From an uncultured Lachnospiraceae bacterium (lineage in GTDB: Bacteria > Bacillota > Clostridia > Lachnospirales > Lachnospiraceae), in NCBI GenBank assembly GCA_947625775.1, contig CANQPM010000017.1, positions 1-64,000 on the forward strand: a stretch of DNA of 64,000 nucleotides. The letters run 5' to 3'. The notes beneath the pieces were generated by a model. The model saw only the letters and a list, made by a program, of their open reading frames with translations, did no database searches and was not told the DNA's origin. Below are positions 44,483 through 52,872 of this stretch, piece after piece. How positions within the stretch are numbered: position 1 is the first letter of the stretch; each line of letters opens with the position of its first letter. The position numbers and the translations under genes were made by a program.

Positions 44483-44511
44483 ATTTTATCACAACAAAAT
44501 CTATTTGTTAA
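44483..44511 (-). promoter_or_regulatory. Promoter of the lactonase gene
   Basis: On the minus strand TTAACA (44511-44506), 17-bp spacer ending TGA, TAAAAT (44488-44483). Confidence 0.65.
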
Positions 44512-44596
44512 TATTTTTTCAATATTATTTTTATTTGGTTTATTGTTTCTACTTCTTCTATCATTATATGTATCGGCTGCGGTACATATTTAGGGT

Positions 44597-44866
44597 TCAT
44601 TTAAGATAAGAAAGTGCTTCTTCCTCTGAAAGATTATAATTCTTTTGCAATGCTTTCTTAATTTCATCATTTCCTAGATTCAGGCTGTGAAGCATTTCAA
44701 CTGCTACTTTAATCGCACGTTCTGTGGTTTCTTTTTCGACGCGTTCTGTGGTTTCTTTTTCGACGCGTTTTATGGTTTCCCTTATCTTCCTTTCAGCTTC
44801 ACTTCGTTCCTGCAATCTTATCTCATCAATTTCTGGTTTCATTATCTCCATTAATGCCTGACACAT
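44597..44866 (-). CDS. Possible internal RpnS-type small protein, copy 1 (89 residues)
   Basis: Within the nuclease gene and in the same frame, an ATG at 44866 (peptide MCQALMEIMKPEID...) is preceded by GGGAG with an 8-nt spacer. In E. coli the RpnS small proteins start inside rpn genes, comprise the variable C-terminal domain, and block the full-length toxin. Here the internal product would contain exactly the region in which the two copies differ. This is inference: no expression evidence is visible. Confidence 0.4.
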   Translation of the reverse strand: MCQALMEIMKPEIDEIRLQERSEAERKIRETIKRVEKETTERVEKETTERAIKVAVEMLHSLNLGNDEIKKALQKNYNLSEEEALSYLK

Positions 44867-45553
44867 ATTCTCATCTCCCATCTTCAATTCTTCCAACACA
44901 TTCTTGTTTGCCAATGCACTCACTTCAAATATGGCATCTATCAGTTCCCTTTCGTTCTTACTTCTTACATTCCTTGAATATTCGATGGATCTTGCCATTT
45001 CCTGCTTTGTTACCTTATCTGACAGCAGATTAAACCACTCGTGGTTCTCATGGGTAAGCTCTTTTCCTATGATTATCTGTGTTGGAAATTTTAGCCCGCT
45101 TTTTATATAATATATCCCCTTGTATGGATTTGATACAATGTATTTGTTTTCTTCAAAATACTTGAATAATCCAGTGGGCTTTGATTCGCGTATCAGTGTG
45201 ACTGACACTTCATCAAACTTTATTGCATTAACGCCTTCGCCATATGCCTTATATAAGTGTGCGTATCCCTGTGTCTTTGCCACATCATCTATGGACAGTG
45301 AATCTTTCGCTGATTTGTACTCGATTATGTTGTACTTCCTAAAGAATTTTCCTATCTCATTCTTTATGACTACATTCTTTTTCTTTTTTATTACCAGACA
45401 ATCTATCAGCAGGGGTTTTCTGTTAAGGTTATGCTCCCTCTCAAATTCCAAGTCGTCTTTATTCTCCAAAAGCTCCATTTCAAGGGCTGCCGCAAACGCG
45501 GGATGCCACTGCAACTTCTGTTTCTTTTCTGCCTTTGATTTCTCTTTTGCCAT
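44597..45553 (-). CDS. Rpn-family PD-(D/E)XK nuclease, copy 1
   Basis: A 318-residue member of the Rpn / PDDEXK_2 family, often labelled putative transposase. Enterobacterial Rpn proteins are DNA endonucleases that raise RecA-independent recombination and act in antiphage defence. The catalytic set is visible as D51 (LLIDCLVIKKKKN) and E78-Y79-K80 (NIIEYKSAKDS). The C-terminal third is a charged coiled region with the tandem peptide EKETTERV, then NLSEEEALSYLK. It is ~93% identical by eye to the copy at 48719-49654 over the first ~230 residues and diverges afterwards. An internal ATG with its own GGGAG site (44866) could yield a C-terminal small protein, as in known Rpn systems. Confidence 0.85.
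   Translation of the reverse strand: MAKEKSKAEKKQKLQWHPAFAAALEMELLENKDDLEFEREHNLNRKPLLIDCLVIKKKKNVVIKNEIGKFFRKYNIIEYKSAKDSLSIDDVAKTQGYAHLYKAYGEGVNAIKFDEVSVTLIRESKPTGLFKYFEENKYIVSNPYKGIYYIKSGLKFPTQIIIGKELTHENHEWFNLLSDKVTKQEMARSIEYSRNVRSKNERELIDAIFEVSALANKNVLEELKMGDENMCQALMEIMKPEIDEIRLQERSEAERKIRETIKRVEKETTERVEKETTERAIKVAVEMLHSLNLGNDEIKKALQKNYNLSEEEALSYLK
44718..44765. repeat. 24-bp tandem repeat within Rpn copy 1
   Basis: Two exact-looking 24-bp units (44718-44741 and 44742-44765) encode the repeated EKETTERV peptide. The other copy lacks this duplication, so the region varies by slippage. Confidence 0.75.
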
Positions 45554-45577
45554 TCCATTCCCCTTATAGTATCTTAG

Positions 45578-47725
45578 TTAATCTGTAATTTCATTATATC
45601 CTTTACCTGTTCTAATGTAAAGAATCTTTTGTGTTAATATCGAGAGCTTAATACCGAGAGCTTTGCCAATTGTCTTTTCTGTCCTCGGCGGATAACTGTG
45701 TATGGATATGATGTCAAGCATATTTCCAAGTTCTTTTAATTCTTTACAGTAAGTCTCACCGCTGCCTGGAGAGTTGTCCTTCATTTCCACATAGTTGCCA
45801 TCACGTATCTGAGAATAGAAATGCCCTTGGTTTGGTGGGTCTTCCCTTGGTGTCCACGGCACTTTATCATATGCATTATAATCGGCATAACTGTCTTTAA
45901 ACTTCCCAACGCCATAAACCAGAATATTTTCATTAGAATCATCTGGATACATCCAATAAATACCTATTGTTGCTCTATAAACTCGCTCTTTTGCCTCATT
46001 GACTGTAATGTTTGAATCCTGAAAGGTAAACTTCTCACGTCCGTAAAACATTTTAAGAGCTGTTTCCCAGTCTACATCCCTCATGGTAAGAAGTGCACCA
46101 GTCGTAGTTGTCTTGAATTCACCTTTATGCGCAGGATTGTTTACTACTGCATCCACCACATTATTACCTGGTTCGTTTGCACTATCAAGATCTATAGCTA
46201 TACCTATCAACGGGGTATCGTCTCCTGTCTTAGCAGCATTCGCTGTCCATAACAGCCTAAAGTCACGGATTGCCTGCTCATTCTGCTTAAAATTGATGTC
46301 TATGATTGCTGCTACCGTATCACCTTTCATTACCTCGTACTGGTCTGACGTAGCACTGATGTAAAACTTCAGCCTTGCATCCTCCTTGTCTGGCTCATCA
46401 TCGGGATCATCTTCATTTTCGTACTTTTCATCATATGGAGGAGGAGCTTTCTCCTTACCAGGAACACCTAAGAATGTATATCCTGTATTTCCTGTTGTAT
46501 TGCCATTTATGTCAGTTGGCTGACATACTCTCGCTCCCATATATCCCCCAAATCCAGGGTAACTGTCTGTCCACCACCAAATTTTTCTGTTGTCACCTGA
46601 GAGCTTGCTTCCGTAATCGCCACCGCCTACTGGATAATTACTATCATATTTCCCCTGAAGTGTATGCACAAAACTATCAATACTCCCACTGTAATTCTCA
46701 GGATTGATAGCATCTACAAAATTACCTGTAACTGAAAATGTCTGATAATCGCTAAAACTACCGTTTCCAGTAGCAGCATAATAATTAGGTAATGTAGCAA
46801 CATAAAATCTTCCATCACCTAAATTCATTACAGCATTAACTGCGGCACATACTGTTATAAATGTGTCTGATTCGTCACGATTTAATTGCTCAAGATACCT
46901 ACCAATTAACTTATCATACTTATTTCCACAGAGCACGTCAATAACATAAAGGAAATCAAGATACCTTAACGCACAATCGTACCAATACGTATCAGAGTTT
47001 TGATCCAAACCATCAAAGATACCATTTAAGCAATCATCAACTGTGCCCGCATTTGCCCAAAGCCTAACAAATTTGTCTGTCGCCTCAGACACTTTGCCAC
47101 TAGCTACGCCTAACTGATTTACATCATCAAAAGTTAGTTTACCACCTGTAAAACTCTTATAAAGTACTTCATTATTCTTAATAGAACTATAAACAACATC
47201 TATATTGAAATTACCTGGAGAGGATTTCCCACTCGCAGAATACACTCTAGAATATTTGCCATCATTTTTATGTACACCCATCTCATCTATTGGACGATAC
47301 TTACTATCTTCACCGTCATTATAATCCGCTTTCTGTCCTAAAAGTATTATAGCCTGATTTTCCATTTCAGCTACTTGTGACATCTTCTCTGGATGAGAAT
47401 AGAGAAACTGGTCTATCACGGATACGCGATACTCACTCCAATAATCATCAGGTGATGCCAGATTGTGTGCCGCTATTTGGCTACGATACTCCGAAGCCGT
47501 ATTGTCTATCTCGAGTATTGCGATTGTAACCGCAAGCCCTTTTAATGGTTTAGGTGTACTACTACCTAAACCAGATTGAACGCCTCCTGGATCACCTGTA
47601 CTCGCTTCACCATTTACCCCGTAAGGTGGTCCTGCGAATACACTTTCAAATGGTGCTAACACAAATGCTAAGATTAACAACAAACTGATTAGCGATTTAC
47701 ATACTCGCTTATGTTTATACTTCAT
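45578..47725 (-). CDS. Secreted protein of unknown function, 715 residues
   Basis: I recognise no family. A Sec signal peptide is clear: basic KYKHKRVCK, a hydrophobic core SLLLILAFVLAP, and likely cleavage near FA-GPP. Residues about 60-440 form one large region with several Trp/Tyr/Asp-rich segments (KIWWWTDSYPGFGGYMG). An acidic proline linker (ENEDDPDDEPDKED) leads to a second domain beginning ARLKFYISATSDQYEVMKGDTVAAIIDIN. The ATG at 47725 sits behind GAGGAG. The last ~14 codons overlap the Rpn copy 1 promoter, a sequence also present before copy 2. The native C-terminus may therefore have been replaced. No sortase signal or anchor is seen. Confidence 0.7.
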   Translation of the reverse strand: MKYKHKRVCKSLISLLLILAFVLAPFESVFAGPPYGVNGEASTGDPGGVQSGLGSSTPKPLKGLAVTIAILEIDNTASEYRSQIAAHNLASPDDYWSEYRVSVIDQFLYSHPEKMSQVAEMENQAIILLGQKADYNDGEDSKYRPIDEMGVHKNDGKYSRVYSASGKSSPGNFNIDVVYSSIKNNEVLYKSFTGGKLTFDDVNQLGVASGKVSEATDKFVRLWANAGTVDDCLNGIFDGLDQNSDTYWYDCALRYLDFLYVIDVLCGNKYDKLIGRYLEQLNRDESDTFITVCAAVNAVMNLGDGRFYVATLPNYYAATGNGSFSDYQTFSVTGNFVDAINPENYSGSIDSFVHTLQGKYDSNYPVGGGDYGSKLSGDNRKIWWWTDSYPGFGGYMGARVCQPTDINGNTTGNTGYTFLGVPGKEKAPPPYDEKYENEDDPDDEPDKEDARLKFYISATSDQYEVMKGDTVAAIIDINFKQNEQAIRDFRLLWTANAAKTGDDTPLIGIAIDLDSANEPGNNVVDAVVNNPAHKGEFKTTTTGALLTMRDVDWETALKMFYGREKFTFQDSNITVNEAKERVYRATIGIYWMYPDDSNENILVYGVGKFKDSYADYNAYDKVPWTPREDPPNQGHFYSQIRDGNYVEMKDNSPGSGETYCKELKELGNMLDIISIHSYPPRTEKTIGKALGIKLSILTQKILYIRTGKGYNEITD
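45593..45621 (-). promoter_or_regulatory. Promoter of Rpn copy 1
   Basis: On the minus strand TTTACA (45621-45616), 17-bp spacer, TATAAT (45598-45593). The same hexamers and spacing precede copy 2. Confidence 0.65.
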
Positions 47726-47844
47726 TTTAATCATCTCCTCACTGATTTAAATTTTTAATTTGATTTTAAAAGCTTGATTTTAAAGATTCTATTGAGCAGA
47801 ATTTTAATAGAAGGTGCTATACCTAAAAGCTTAATTGCATAACA

Positions 47845-47882
47845 AAAAAGAAGTTAGAGAATCAATCTTCTAACTTCTTTTT
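47845..47882 (-). terminator. Terminator after the 233-residue secreted protein gene
   Basis: A perfect 14-bp stem (AAAAAGAAGTTAGA / TCTAACTTCTTTTT) with a 10-nt loop and T-rich ends on both strands. It separates the two secreted-protein genes, so the larger one must have its own promoter. Confidence 0.85.
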
Positions 47883-47928
47883 GTTTGCTTGCTTTATTTT
47901 ATTGTTTATTTATTCCTAACTTCCTTAA

Positions 47929-48630
47929 TTACATATGAGCACCACCCGGTATAAAGAATGTCCAGCCATTCTCTGGCGTATGATCTTTAAACAGTTCCCT
48001 ATCATGTTCACTAGCCTTAATGCTTTTAATCTCATCCTGTGTAAGTGTAGGCTCCTGCGCTCCAGGTACTGCAGGAAGTACGAATAAGCCAACTGTTACA
48101 GTATTGGAAACTACATTGTCATAGCTATCTGTAACACCTATCTCAAATACTCCTGCGCATTCTTTTTTCGCCTCAACAATAAAATTATTACACGTGTCAT
48201 AAGGATAGTCACCACTGTTACCAAAATGCACAGTATCATTATCATAATCCGAAACAATAAAGACTACTCCCCTGTTCGGACCAAAATCACCTACACCCAT
48301 ATCAGCCCACGGATTATTTACAGGAAACATCACACTCTGTCCCACATACATAATAATATTATATGTACCATCTCCGTTATTGATAATCTGTGGCTCAGGG
48401 CTTCCCTGCTCATCATGCGTAAGAATATAATTGCCAAAGAAATCAAACTTCGTAGGGTCTGCTACTGTAGGCGTCAGCACTTCCTCTGCCAGCTCTGCTG
48501 CGTTGTATGCATCAGGCAGCTCCTCCGCATATGCTGTCACACCACTCATAGCTGATGCTGTCACCACCGCTGCCGACAGGAGCGCCGTCACCTTTGCTGC
48601 TGTTATCTTATCTAATGTGTTAATCTTCAT
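47929..48630 (-). CDS. Secreted protein of unknown function, 233 residues
   Basis: A small exported protein with a long Ala/Val-rich signal peptide (AAKVTALLSAAVVTASAMSGVTAYA, cleavage near AYA-EEL). The mature part starts acidic and continues as alternating strands (GTYNIIMYVGQSVMFPV, GVVFIVSDYDNDTVHFGNSG, GVFEIGVTDSYDNVVSNTVTVGLFVLP), suggesting an immunoglobulin-like beta sandwich. It ends with a charged tail and WTFFIPGGAHM. Two Cys (CNN and EC) could form a disulfide. A CGGAGG site precedes the ATG. No family is recognised; it lies directly downstream of Rpn copy 2. Confidence 0.7.
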   Translation of the reverse strand: MKINTLDKITAAKVTALLSAAVVTASAMSGVTAYAEELPDAYNAAELAEEVLTPTVADPTKFDFFGNYILTHDEQGSPEPQIINNGDGTYNIIMYVGQSVMFPVNNPWADMGVGDFGPNRGVVFIVSDYDNDTVHFGNSGDYPYDTCNNFIVEAKKECAGVFEIGVTDSYDNVVSNTVTVGLFVLPAVPGAQEPTLTQDEIKSIKASEHDRELFKDHTPENGWTFFIPGGAHM

Positions 48631-48718
48631 AATAATTACCTCCGACTTGTTTATTGTTTGTTTACTGTTTCTACTTCTTCTATTATTATATGTACCGACT
48701 ACGGTACATATTTAGGAT

Positions 48719-48967
48719 TTATTTAAGATAAGAAAGTGCTTCTTCCTCTGAAAGATTGTAATCTTCCATCAGAGTCATCTTAATATTTAAGTCACTTGTG
48801 TTAAAACGCCTTAAACTTTTGACTGCTACCTTAATCGCACGTTCTGTAACGCGTTCGGTTGTTTCCTTGCGTTCCTGCAATACTGCTGCACTTACCGCTG
48901 TATCTACTGCCTTATTAACCGCTTCATCAATCTCCGGTTTCATTATCTCCATCAATGCCTGACACAT
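48719..48967 (-). CDS. Possible internal RpnS-type small protein, copy 2 (82 residues)
   Basis: An internal in-frame ATG at 48967 is preceded by GGGAG at 8 nt, the same position as in copy 1, although the flanking codons vary (GDEDM versus GDENM). The product would carry the copy-specific C-terminus. Its existence is inferred from the Rpn family only. Confidence 0.4.
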   Translation of the reverse strand: MCQALMEIMKPEIDEAVNKAVDTAVSAAVLQERKETTERVTERAIKVAVKSLRRFNTSDLNIKMTLMEDYNLSEEEALSYLK

Positions 48968-49654
48968 ATCCTCATCTCCCATCTTTAATTCTTCCACTAT
49001 ACTCTTGTTTGACAATGCACTCACTTCAAATATGGCATCTATCAGTTCTCGCTCATTCTTACTTCTTACATTCCTTGAGTATTCGATGGCTCTTGCCATT
49101 TCCTGCTTCGTCACCTTATCCGAAAGCAGGTTAAACCATTCGTGGCTCTCATGGGTAAGTTCTTTTCCTACGATTATCTGGGTCGGAAACTTTAACCCGC
49201 TTTCTATATAATATATCCCTTTGTATGGATTTGATACCGTGTAGCTGTTTTCTTCAAAATACTTGAATAATCCAATGGGCTTTGATTCGCGTATCAGTGT
49301 GACTGATACTTCATCAAACTTTATTGCATTAACGCTTTCACCATACGCCTTATATAAGTGTGCATATCCTTGTGTCTTTGCTACATCATCTATCGATAAT
49401 GAATCTCTCACTGATTTATATTCGATTATGTTATACTTCCTAAAGAATTTGCCTATCTCATTCTTTATGACTACATTCTTTTTCTTTTTTATTACCAGAC
49501 AGTCTATCAGCAGGGGCTTTCTGTTAAGGTTATGTTCCCTTTCAAATTCCAAATCGTCCTTATTCTCCAAAAGCTCCATTTCAAGGGCTGCCGCAAATGC
49601 GGGATGCCACTGCAGCTTCTGTTTCTTTTCTGCCTCTTGTTTCTCTTTTGCCAT
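48719..49654 (-). CDS. Rpn-family PD-(D/E)XK nuclease, copy 2
   Basis: A 311-residue paralog of the 44597-45553 protein, with the same catalytic residues (LLIDCLVIKKKKN; NIIEYKSVRDS) and nearly identical residues 1-230. The C-terminal region differs: here DEAVNKAVDTAVSAAVLQER and RRFNTSDLNIKMTLMED replace the coiled repeat of copy 1, before the shared end NLSEEEALSYLK. The internal ATG with GGGAG at 48967 is conserved. Diverged tails on a conserved nuclease fit cognate-specific autoinhibition as proposed for Rpn/RpnS pairs, or relaxed constraint. Confidence 0.85.
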   Translation of the reverse strand: MAKEKQEAEKKQKLQWHPAFAAALEMELLENKDDLEFEREHNLNRKPLLIDCLVIKKKKNVVIKNEIGKFFRKYNIIEYKSVRDSLSIDDVAKTQGYAHLYKAYGESVNAIKFDEVSVTLIRESKPIGLFKYFEENSYTVSNPYKGIYYIESGLKFPTQIIVGKELTHESHEWFNLLSDKVTKQEMARAIEYSRNVRSKNERELIDAIFEVSALSNKSIVEELKMGDEDMCQALMEIMKPEIDEAVNKAVDTAVSAAVLQERKETTERVTERAIKVAVKSLRRFNTSDLNIKMTLMEDYNLSEEEALSYLK

Positions 49655-49722
49655 TCCGTTCCCCTTATAGTATTTTGTTTATTATTGCTTTTCATTATCA
49701 TTCATATAGTCTATACAATTTC

Positions 49723-49751
49723 ATTATAATCTCCATTTAGCCCATTGTAAA
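49723..49751 (-). promoter_or_regulatory. Promoter of Rpn copy 2
   Basis: On the minus strand TTTACA (49751-49746), 17-bp spacer, TATAAT (49728-49723). Confidence 0.65.
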
Positions 49752-49838
49752 GAACCATTTCCCCAAGATGCATAAATTTATGCGTAATAACTCACGCCAT
49801 CTTAAACTCTTTAAGCTGAGGGGCTGTCAAAATTTTTT

Positions 49839-51995
49839 TTATTTAAAATCCTCCATGACAAACTCAGGCGTTTCGTCTTTTATAAAGTAGTATGAATTAT
49901 AATTCGGTATCACTGCCGAACATTTGTCATTATAAATATATGAATTATAATCATAAGACCAATGGGCAAGCGAGCTGTCCGTCAGCGCTTCGGAAATCTG
50001 CCTGATCTGTTCCTTGTCAGTGTACGCAATCGTGAAACTATCCGTCTGAGCGTCTGCGCCATCGCCCTGAGTTGTATATTTATAGCCCGACACCTCAATA
50101 TATTCCACGTTTTCCACGTCAAGCTCTTTGTTGTAATCAAAGCCGTATGACTTTGCAAGCGATATCGTATTGGTAAACTGAGGATATACAGGATAGTTCT
50201 GCCTATATTCGTCTGTATAATAAGAGAGCCTGCTGTATTCTGCACCTGCAAGGTTCTCCTCACTAATTCCAAAGTCCAGCCGCCCTATCGGCATTGTGTT
50301 CATTATGTCGTCAAGCGTAAGCTGCATATAGTCCTGCCTGTATGCCTCGATAAGCTGCCTGCGCTTCTCCTCCTCGCCCAAATCAAGCTCCACATTGTAA
50401 AATAAATTTGATAAATATGTTTCTCCAGCCACTTTTGAAATATCTTCATTGAAAATCGGTGTAATCCCAAGCTTATAATCCTCGTCTGCAAATACCTCAC
50501 TCAAAAGCCTGTGAGTATCGTCATCATTTAAGTCAATGATGTACTGCCTGTAAATTGTCTTTCCGCGCGCAAGCTTATAGCCCAGCACTATGCTATGAAA
50601 TTCACGCTCCCTCGCATACTCCTCATACATCTCGTATGTTTCAAAATCGCTGCTGTCTTTTACCTGCAGCTTTTGGGCGGCAGCCTTTCTTGCAAGCTCC
50701 ATCACGGCGGCATTATTTTTCAAATCGACATTTTTCAGCCTGTATTCACGTGCGCTTGTGTAACGTCCGTCTTCATTCCTGCAATCATAATCTAAAAGCC
50801 CGTCAATGGAAACGGCGCAGCCCTCAAGCTGTGTGTCAAGCGGCACATAGGTATCGTAGCCCAGCACGTCATACCTGAAAATTATTATGATGAGCGCAGT
50901 GCATGCCGCGTTGAATAACATATGTTTTTTATTATTAAACGCTGCCCTTATGTCAAAGCGGAAAATTATCTCCATTACGGCGGACATAATCACAAAACAT
51001 AAAACCGTGCCAAACACAAACCATCCGAATGAACCTTCTATAATCTCCATAAAGCATAAGCCTATCAGCAGCGACGCGGGAATGACTATGAGCGTCTTAA
51101 TCACAGGCTCGGCACGCCTAAAGGCAATCGCCCTGCCCGCCGCCTCAGACGGTCTTTTCACATAAAGCGCAAAGCCAAGCGCCGCATATACAGCCGCCTG
51201 CAGGATAAACGGCAGTACAAAGCCGCCAAGCGTGCCGTAGTTAAATACCCTGTAGCTTATTTCCGCCGCTCTGTATGAAGTTCTTGCGCCATTAACCGCG
51301 TCCATAAGCTGCGCGATAAGCCCAATCGGTGAAAAGCTGTACACTTTTTGTTCGCCTATTAAAATGCACGTCATAAAAAATTCATTGAAAAGGCTCTCCT
51401 TGATGATGAATATAATGACGCTGTAGGAAAGCAGCACGCCAGCGGCAATCAGGCTTATTATTATATTTCCCGTAAGACTCACTGCCATTACTGCCACGCT
51501 GTACACTGTCAAAAAGCAAAGCAAAGTATAAAACGCATAACATACCGCATTTGCAAGCGCCTGTACCGTGAAAATGCCGTTTGCAGCCCCGATAAGCAGG
51601 CATATGGCGATATTAAGCGCGAACGGCGCTAAAAACTGCAGTATTCCCGACAGAAATTTTGAGGCAAACATCACTGTACGTTTTACGGGCATGCTGTTAT
51701 ACGCATCTACCTGTGTCCTTGAGTGCAGCCAGCAGAAACCGCTTACCGCGCATAATATCGCCGTCAGGCAGCCGCCGACTATCGCTCCCTCAATGCTGCT
51801 GCCAAAGAAATAATGCTCAAGGAAAATGGCGGGCGTATATGAATACCTGTCAGAATATTGCCTCATTGCGTCAAGTCTCATAAGCAGGCTTACGTCCATC
51901 GCTATAAAGTACACTATAAATATGATTATCGGACACCATATCCTCTTTTTCCAGTCCTGCTTAATAAGCTTAAAAAATAAGTTTTTTGATGTCAT
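49839..51995 (-). CDS. ABC transporter permease (YtrC/D-like, large extracytoplasmic domain)
   Basis: 718-residue membrane protein of an ABC-2 type exporter. About ten hydrophobic segments occur in the first ~400 residues (for example PIIIFIVYFIAMDVSLL, LIAAGVLLSYSVIIFII and FVFGTVLCFVIMSAVMEIIF). A ~300-residue soluble C-terminal domain follows, rich in Tyr, Asp and Glu. Its start overlaps the ATPase gene by 26 nt, and a GntR regulator of the YtrA type heads the operon. Such systems are often induced by cell-wall antibiotics; the substrate is unknown. Confidence 0.85.
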   Translation of the reverse strand: MTSKNLFFKLIKQDWKKRIWCPIIIFIVYFIAMDVSLLMRLDAMRQYSDRYSYTPAIFLEHYFFGSSIEGAIVGGCLTAILCAVSGFCWLHSRTQVDAYNSMPVKRTVMFASKFLSGILQFLAPFALNIAICLLIGAANGIFTVQALANAVCYAFYTLLCFLTVYSVAVMAVSLTGNIIISLIAAGVLLSYSVIIFIIKESLFNEFFMTCILIGEQKVYSFSPIGLIAQLMDAVNGARTSYRAAEISYRVFNYGTLGGFVLPFILQAAVYAALGFALYVKRPSEAAGRAIAFRRAEPVIKTLIVIPASLLIGLCFMEIIEGSFGWFVFGTVLCFVIMSAVMEIIFRFDIRAAFNNKKHMLFNAACTALIIIIFRYDVLGYDTYVPLDTQLEGCAVSIDGLLDYDCRNEDGRYTSAREYRLKNVDLKNNAAVMELARKAAAQKLQVKDSSDFETYEMYEEYAREREFHSIVLGYKLARGKTIYRQYIIDLNDDDTHRLLSEVFADEDYKLGITPIFNEDISKVAGETYLSNLFYNVELDLGEEEKRRQLIEAYRQDYMQLTLDDIMNTMPIGRLDFGISEENLAGAEYSRLSYYTDEYRQNYPVYPQFTNTISLAKSYGFDYNKELDVENVEYIEVSGYKYTTQGDGADAQTDSFTIAYTDKEQIRQISEALTDSSLAHWSYDYNSYIYNDKCSAVIPNYNSYYFIKDETPEFVMEDFK

Positions 51996-52872
51996 AGCCG
52001 ACTACCTCCGTTTCGCTTATAAATATTTCCTCGAGTGAAAGCGGAAGGATTTCCGCAAAAACAGGCTCAAAGAAGTTTACCTTCTGCATGATTTCTTCCT
52101 TCCGCCCTCTCGCCGTGATAAGGCTAAGTGAGCCTCGCTTCTCTGATTTTACTGTGTTGAGAAGCTGCAGAAGCGATTTTTCGTCTTCGGAATTTTTGAA
52201 TACGCACTGTACTGTGTGGATATTTAGTTTCATTTCCTCCAAGTCCTTCTGCATAAGCACTCCGCCCTGATGAAGTATGCCCACACAGTCGCAGATGTCC
52301 TCAAGCTCCCTCAGATTGTGCGAGGCTATTACTGGCGTAAAGTCGCGGCTTGTAAGCTCTCCCGCAAATATGCTTTTTACCGCCTGGCGCATTACGGGAT
52401 CAAGTCCGTCAAATGTTTCGTCGCAGAGCATGTATTTAGTGTTTGCGCATATGCCGAGGATTACCGAAAGCTGTTTTTTCATGCCTTTTGAAAATGTATT
52501 TATTTTGCGTCTTTTATCAAGACTAAATTTGGCAAGCATATCATAAAACCGCGCCATGTCAAAACCTGCGTAATAATCGCCGTAAAACTTCGCCATATCC
52601 GCAGGCGTGGCGTTTGGCAGGAAATATTGGTCGTCTGATATATAAAATACCTCGCTCTTGGCAGCAGGGTTTTCATATACAGGCTTATCGTCTATTGTGA
52701 TAGCGCCGCTGTCGGGCTTTAGCACGCCGCTCAGCATGCGTAAGAATGTGCTTTTGCCCGCGCCGTTCGTGCCAATAAGTCCAAAGACTTCGCCGTTTTT
52801 TATGTTTACCGAAATATCTTTGACAGCCTCTATACTGCCAAAGGATTTGCTTATATTTGATGCTGTTATCAT
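51970..52872 (-). CDS. ABC transporter ATP-binding protein (YtrB-like)
   Basis: 300-residue ATPase. Walker A is GTNGAGKST, the signature is FSKGMKKQLS (a variant of LSGGQ common in this family), Walker B is YMLCDETFDGLD, and the switch His is in IASHNLRELE. The start at 52872 behind GGAAAAAG overlaps the GntR stop as ATGA. It pairs with the permease that overlaps its 3' end. The last ~90 residues are a family-specific extension. Confidence 0.93.
   Translation of the reverse strand: MITASNISKSFGSIEAVKDISVNIKNGEVFGLIGTNGAGKSTFLRMLSGVLKPDSGAITIDDKPVYENPAAKSEVFYISDDQYFLPNATPADMAKFYGDYYAGFDMARFYDMLAKFSLDKRRKINTFSKGMKKQLSVILGICANTKYMLCDETFDGLDPVMRQAVKSIFAGELTSRDFTPVIASHNLRELEDICDCVGILHQGGVLMQKDLEEMKLNIHTVQCVFKNSEDEKSLLQLLNTVKSEKRGSLSLITARGRKEEIMQKVNFFEPVFAEILPLSLEEIFISETEVVGYDIKKLIF

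Larger units (their letters stand above)
44535..45621 (-). repeat. Rpn module, copy 1 (direct repeat of about 1.09 kb)
   Basis: Includes the hairpin at 44567-44588, the nuclease gene 44597-45553 and the promoter 45593-45621. Copy 2 lies at about 48660-49751 in the same orientation, with high identity outside the last third of the gene. Boundaries are estimates by eye. Confidence 0.7.
48660..49751 (-). repeat. Rpn module, copy 2 (direct repeat of about 1.09 kb)
   Basis: Same order as copy 1: hairpin TATGTACCG / CGGTACATA (48689-48710), nuclease gene 48719-49654, promoter 49723-49751. The two modules are ~4.1 kb apart in direct orientation around the secreted-protein genes. Confidence 0.7.

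Noticed and set aside
44535..49751. Classical composite transposon with two insertion sequences
   Set aside because: The flanking genes are PD-(D/E)XK Rpn nucleases, not DDE or serine transposases, and I saw no terminal inverted repeats or target duplications.
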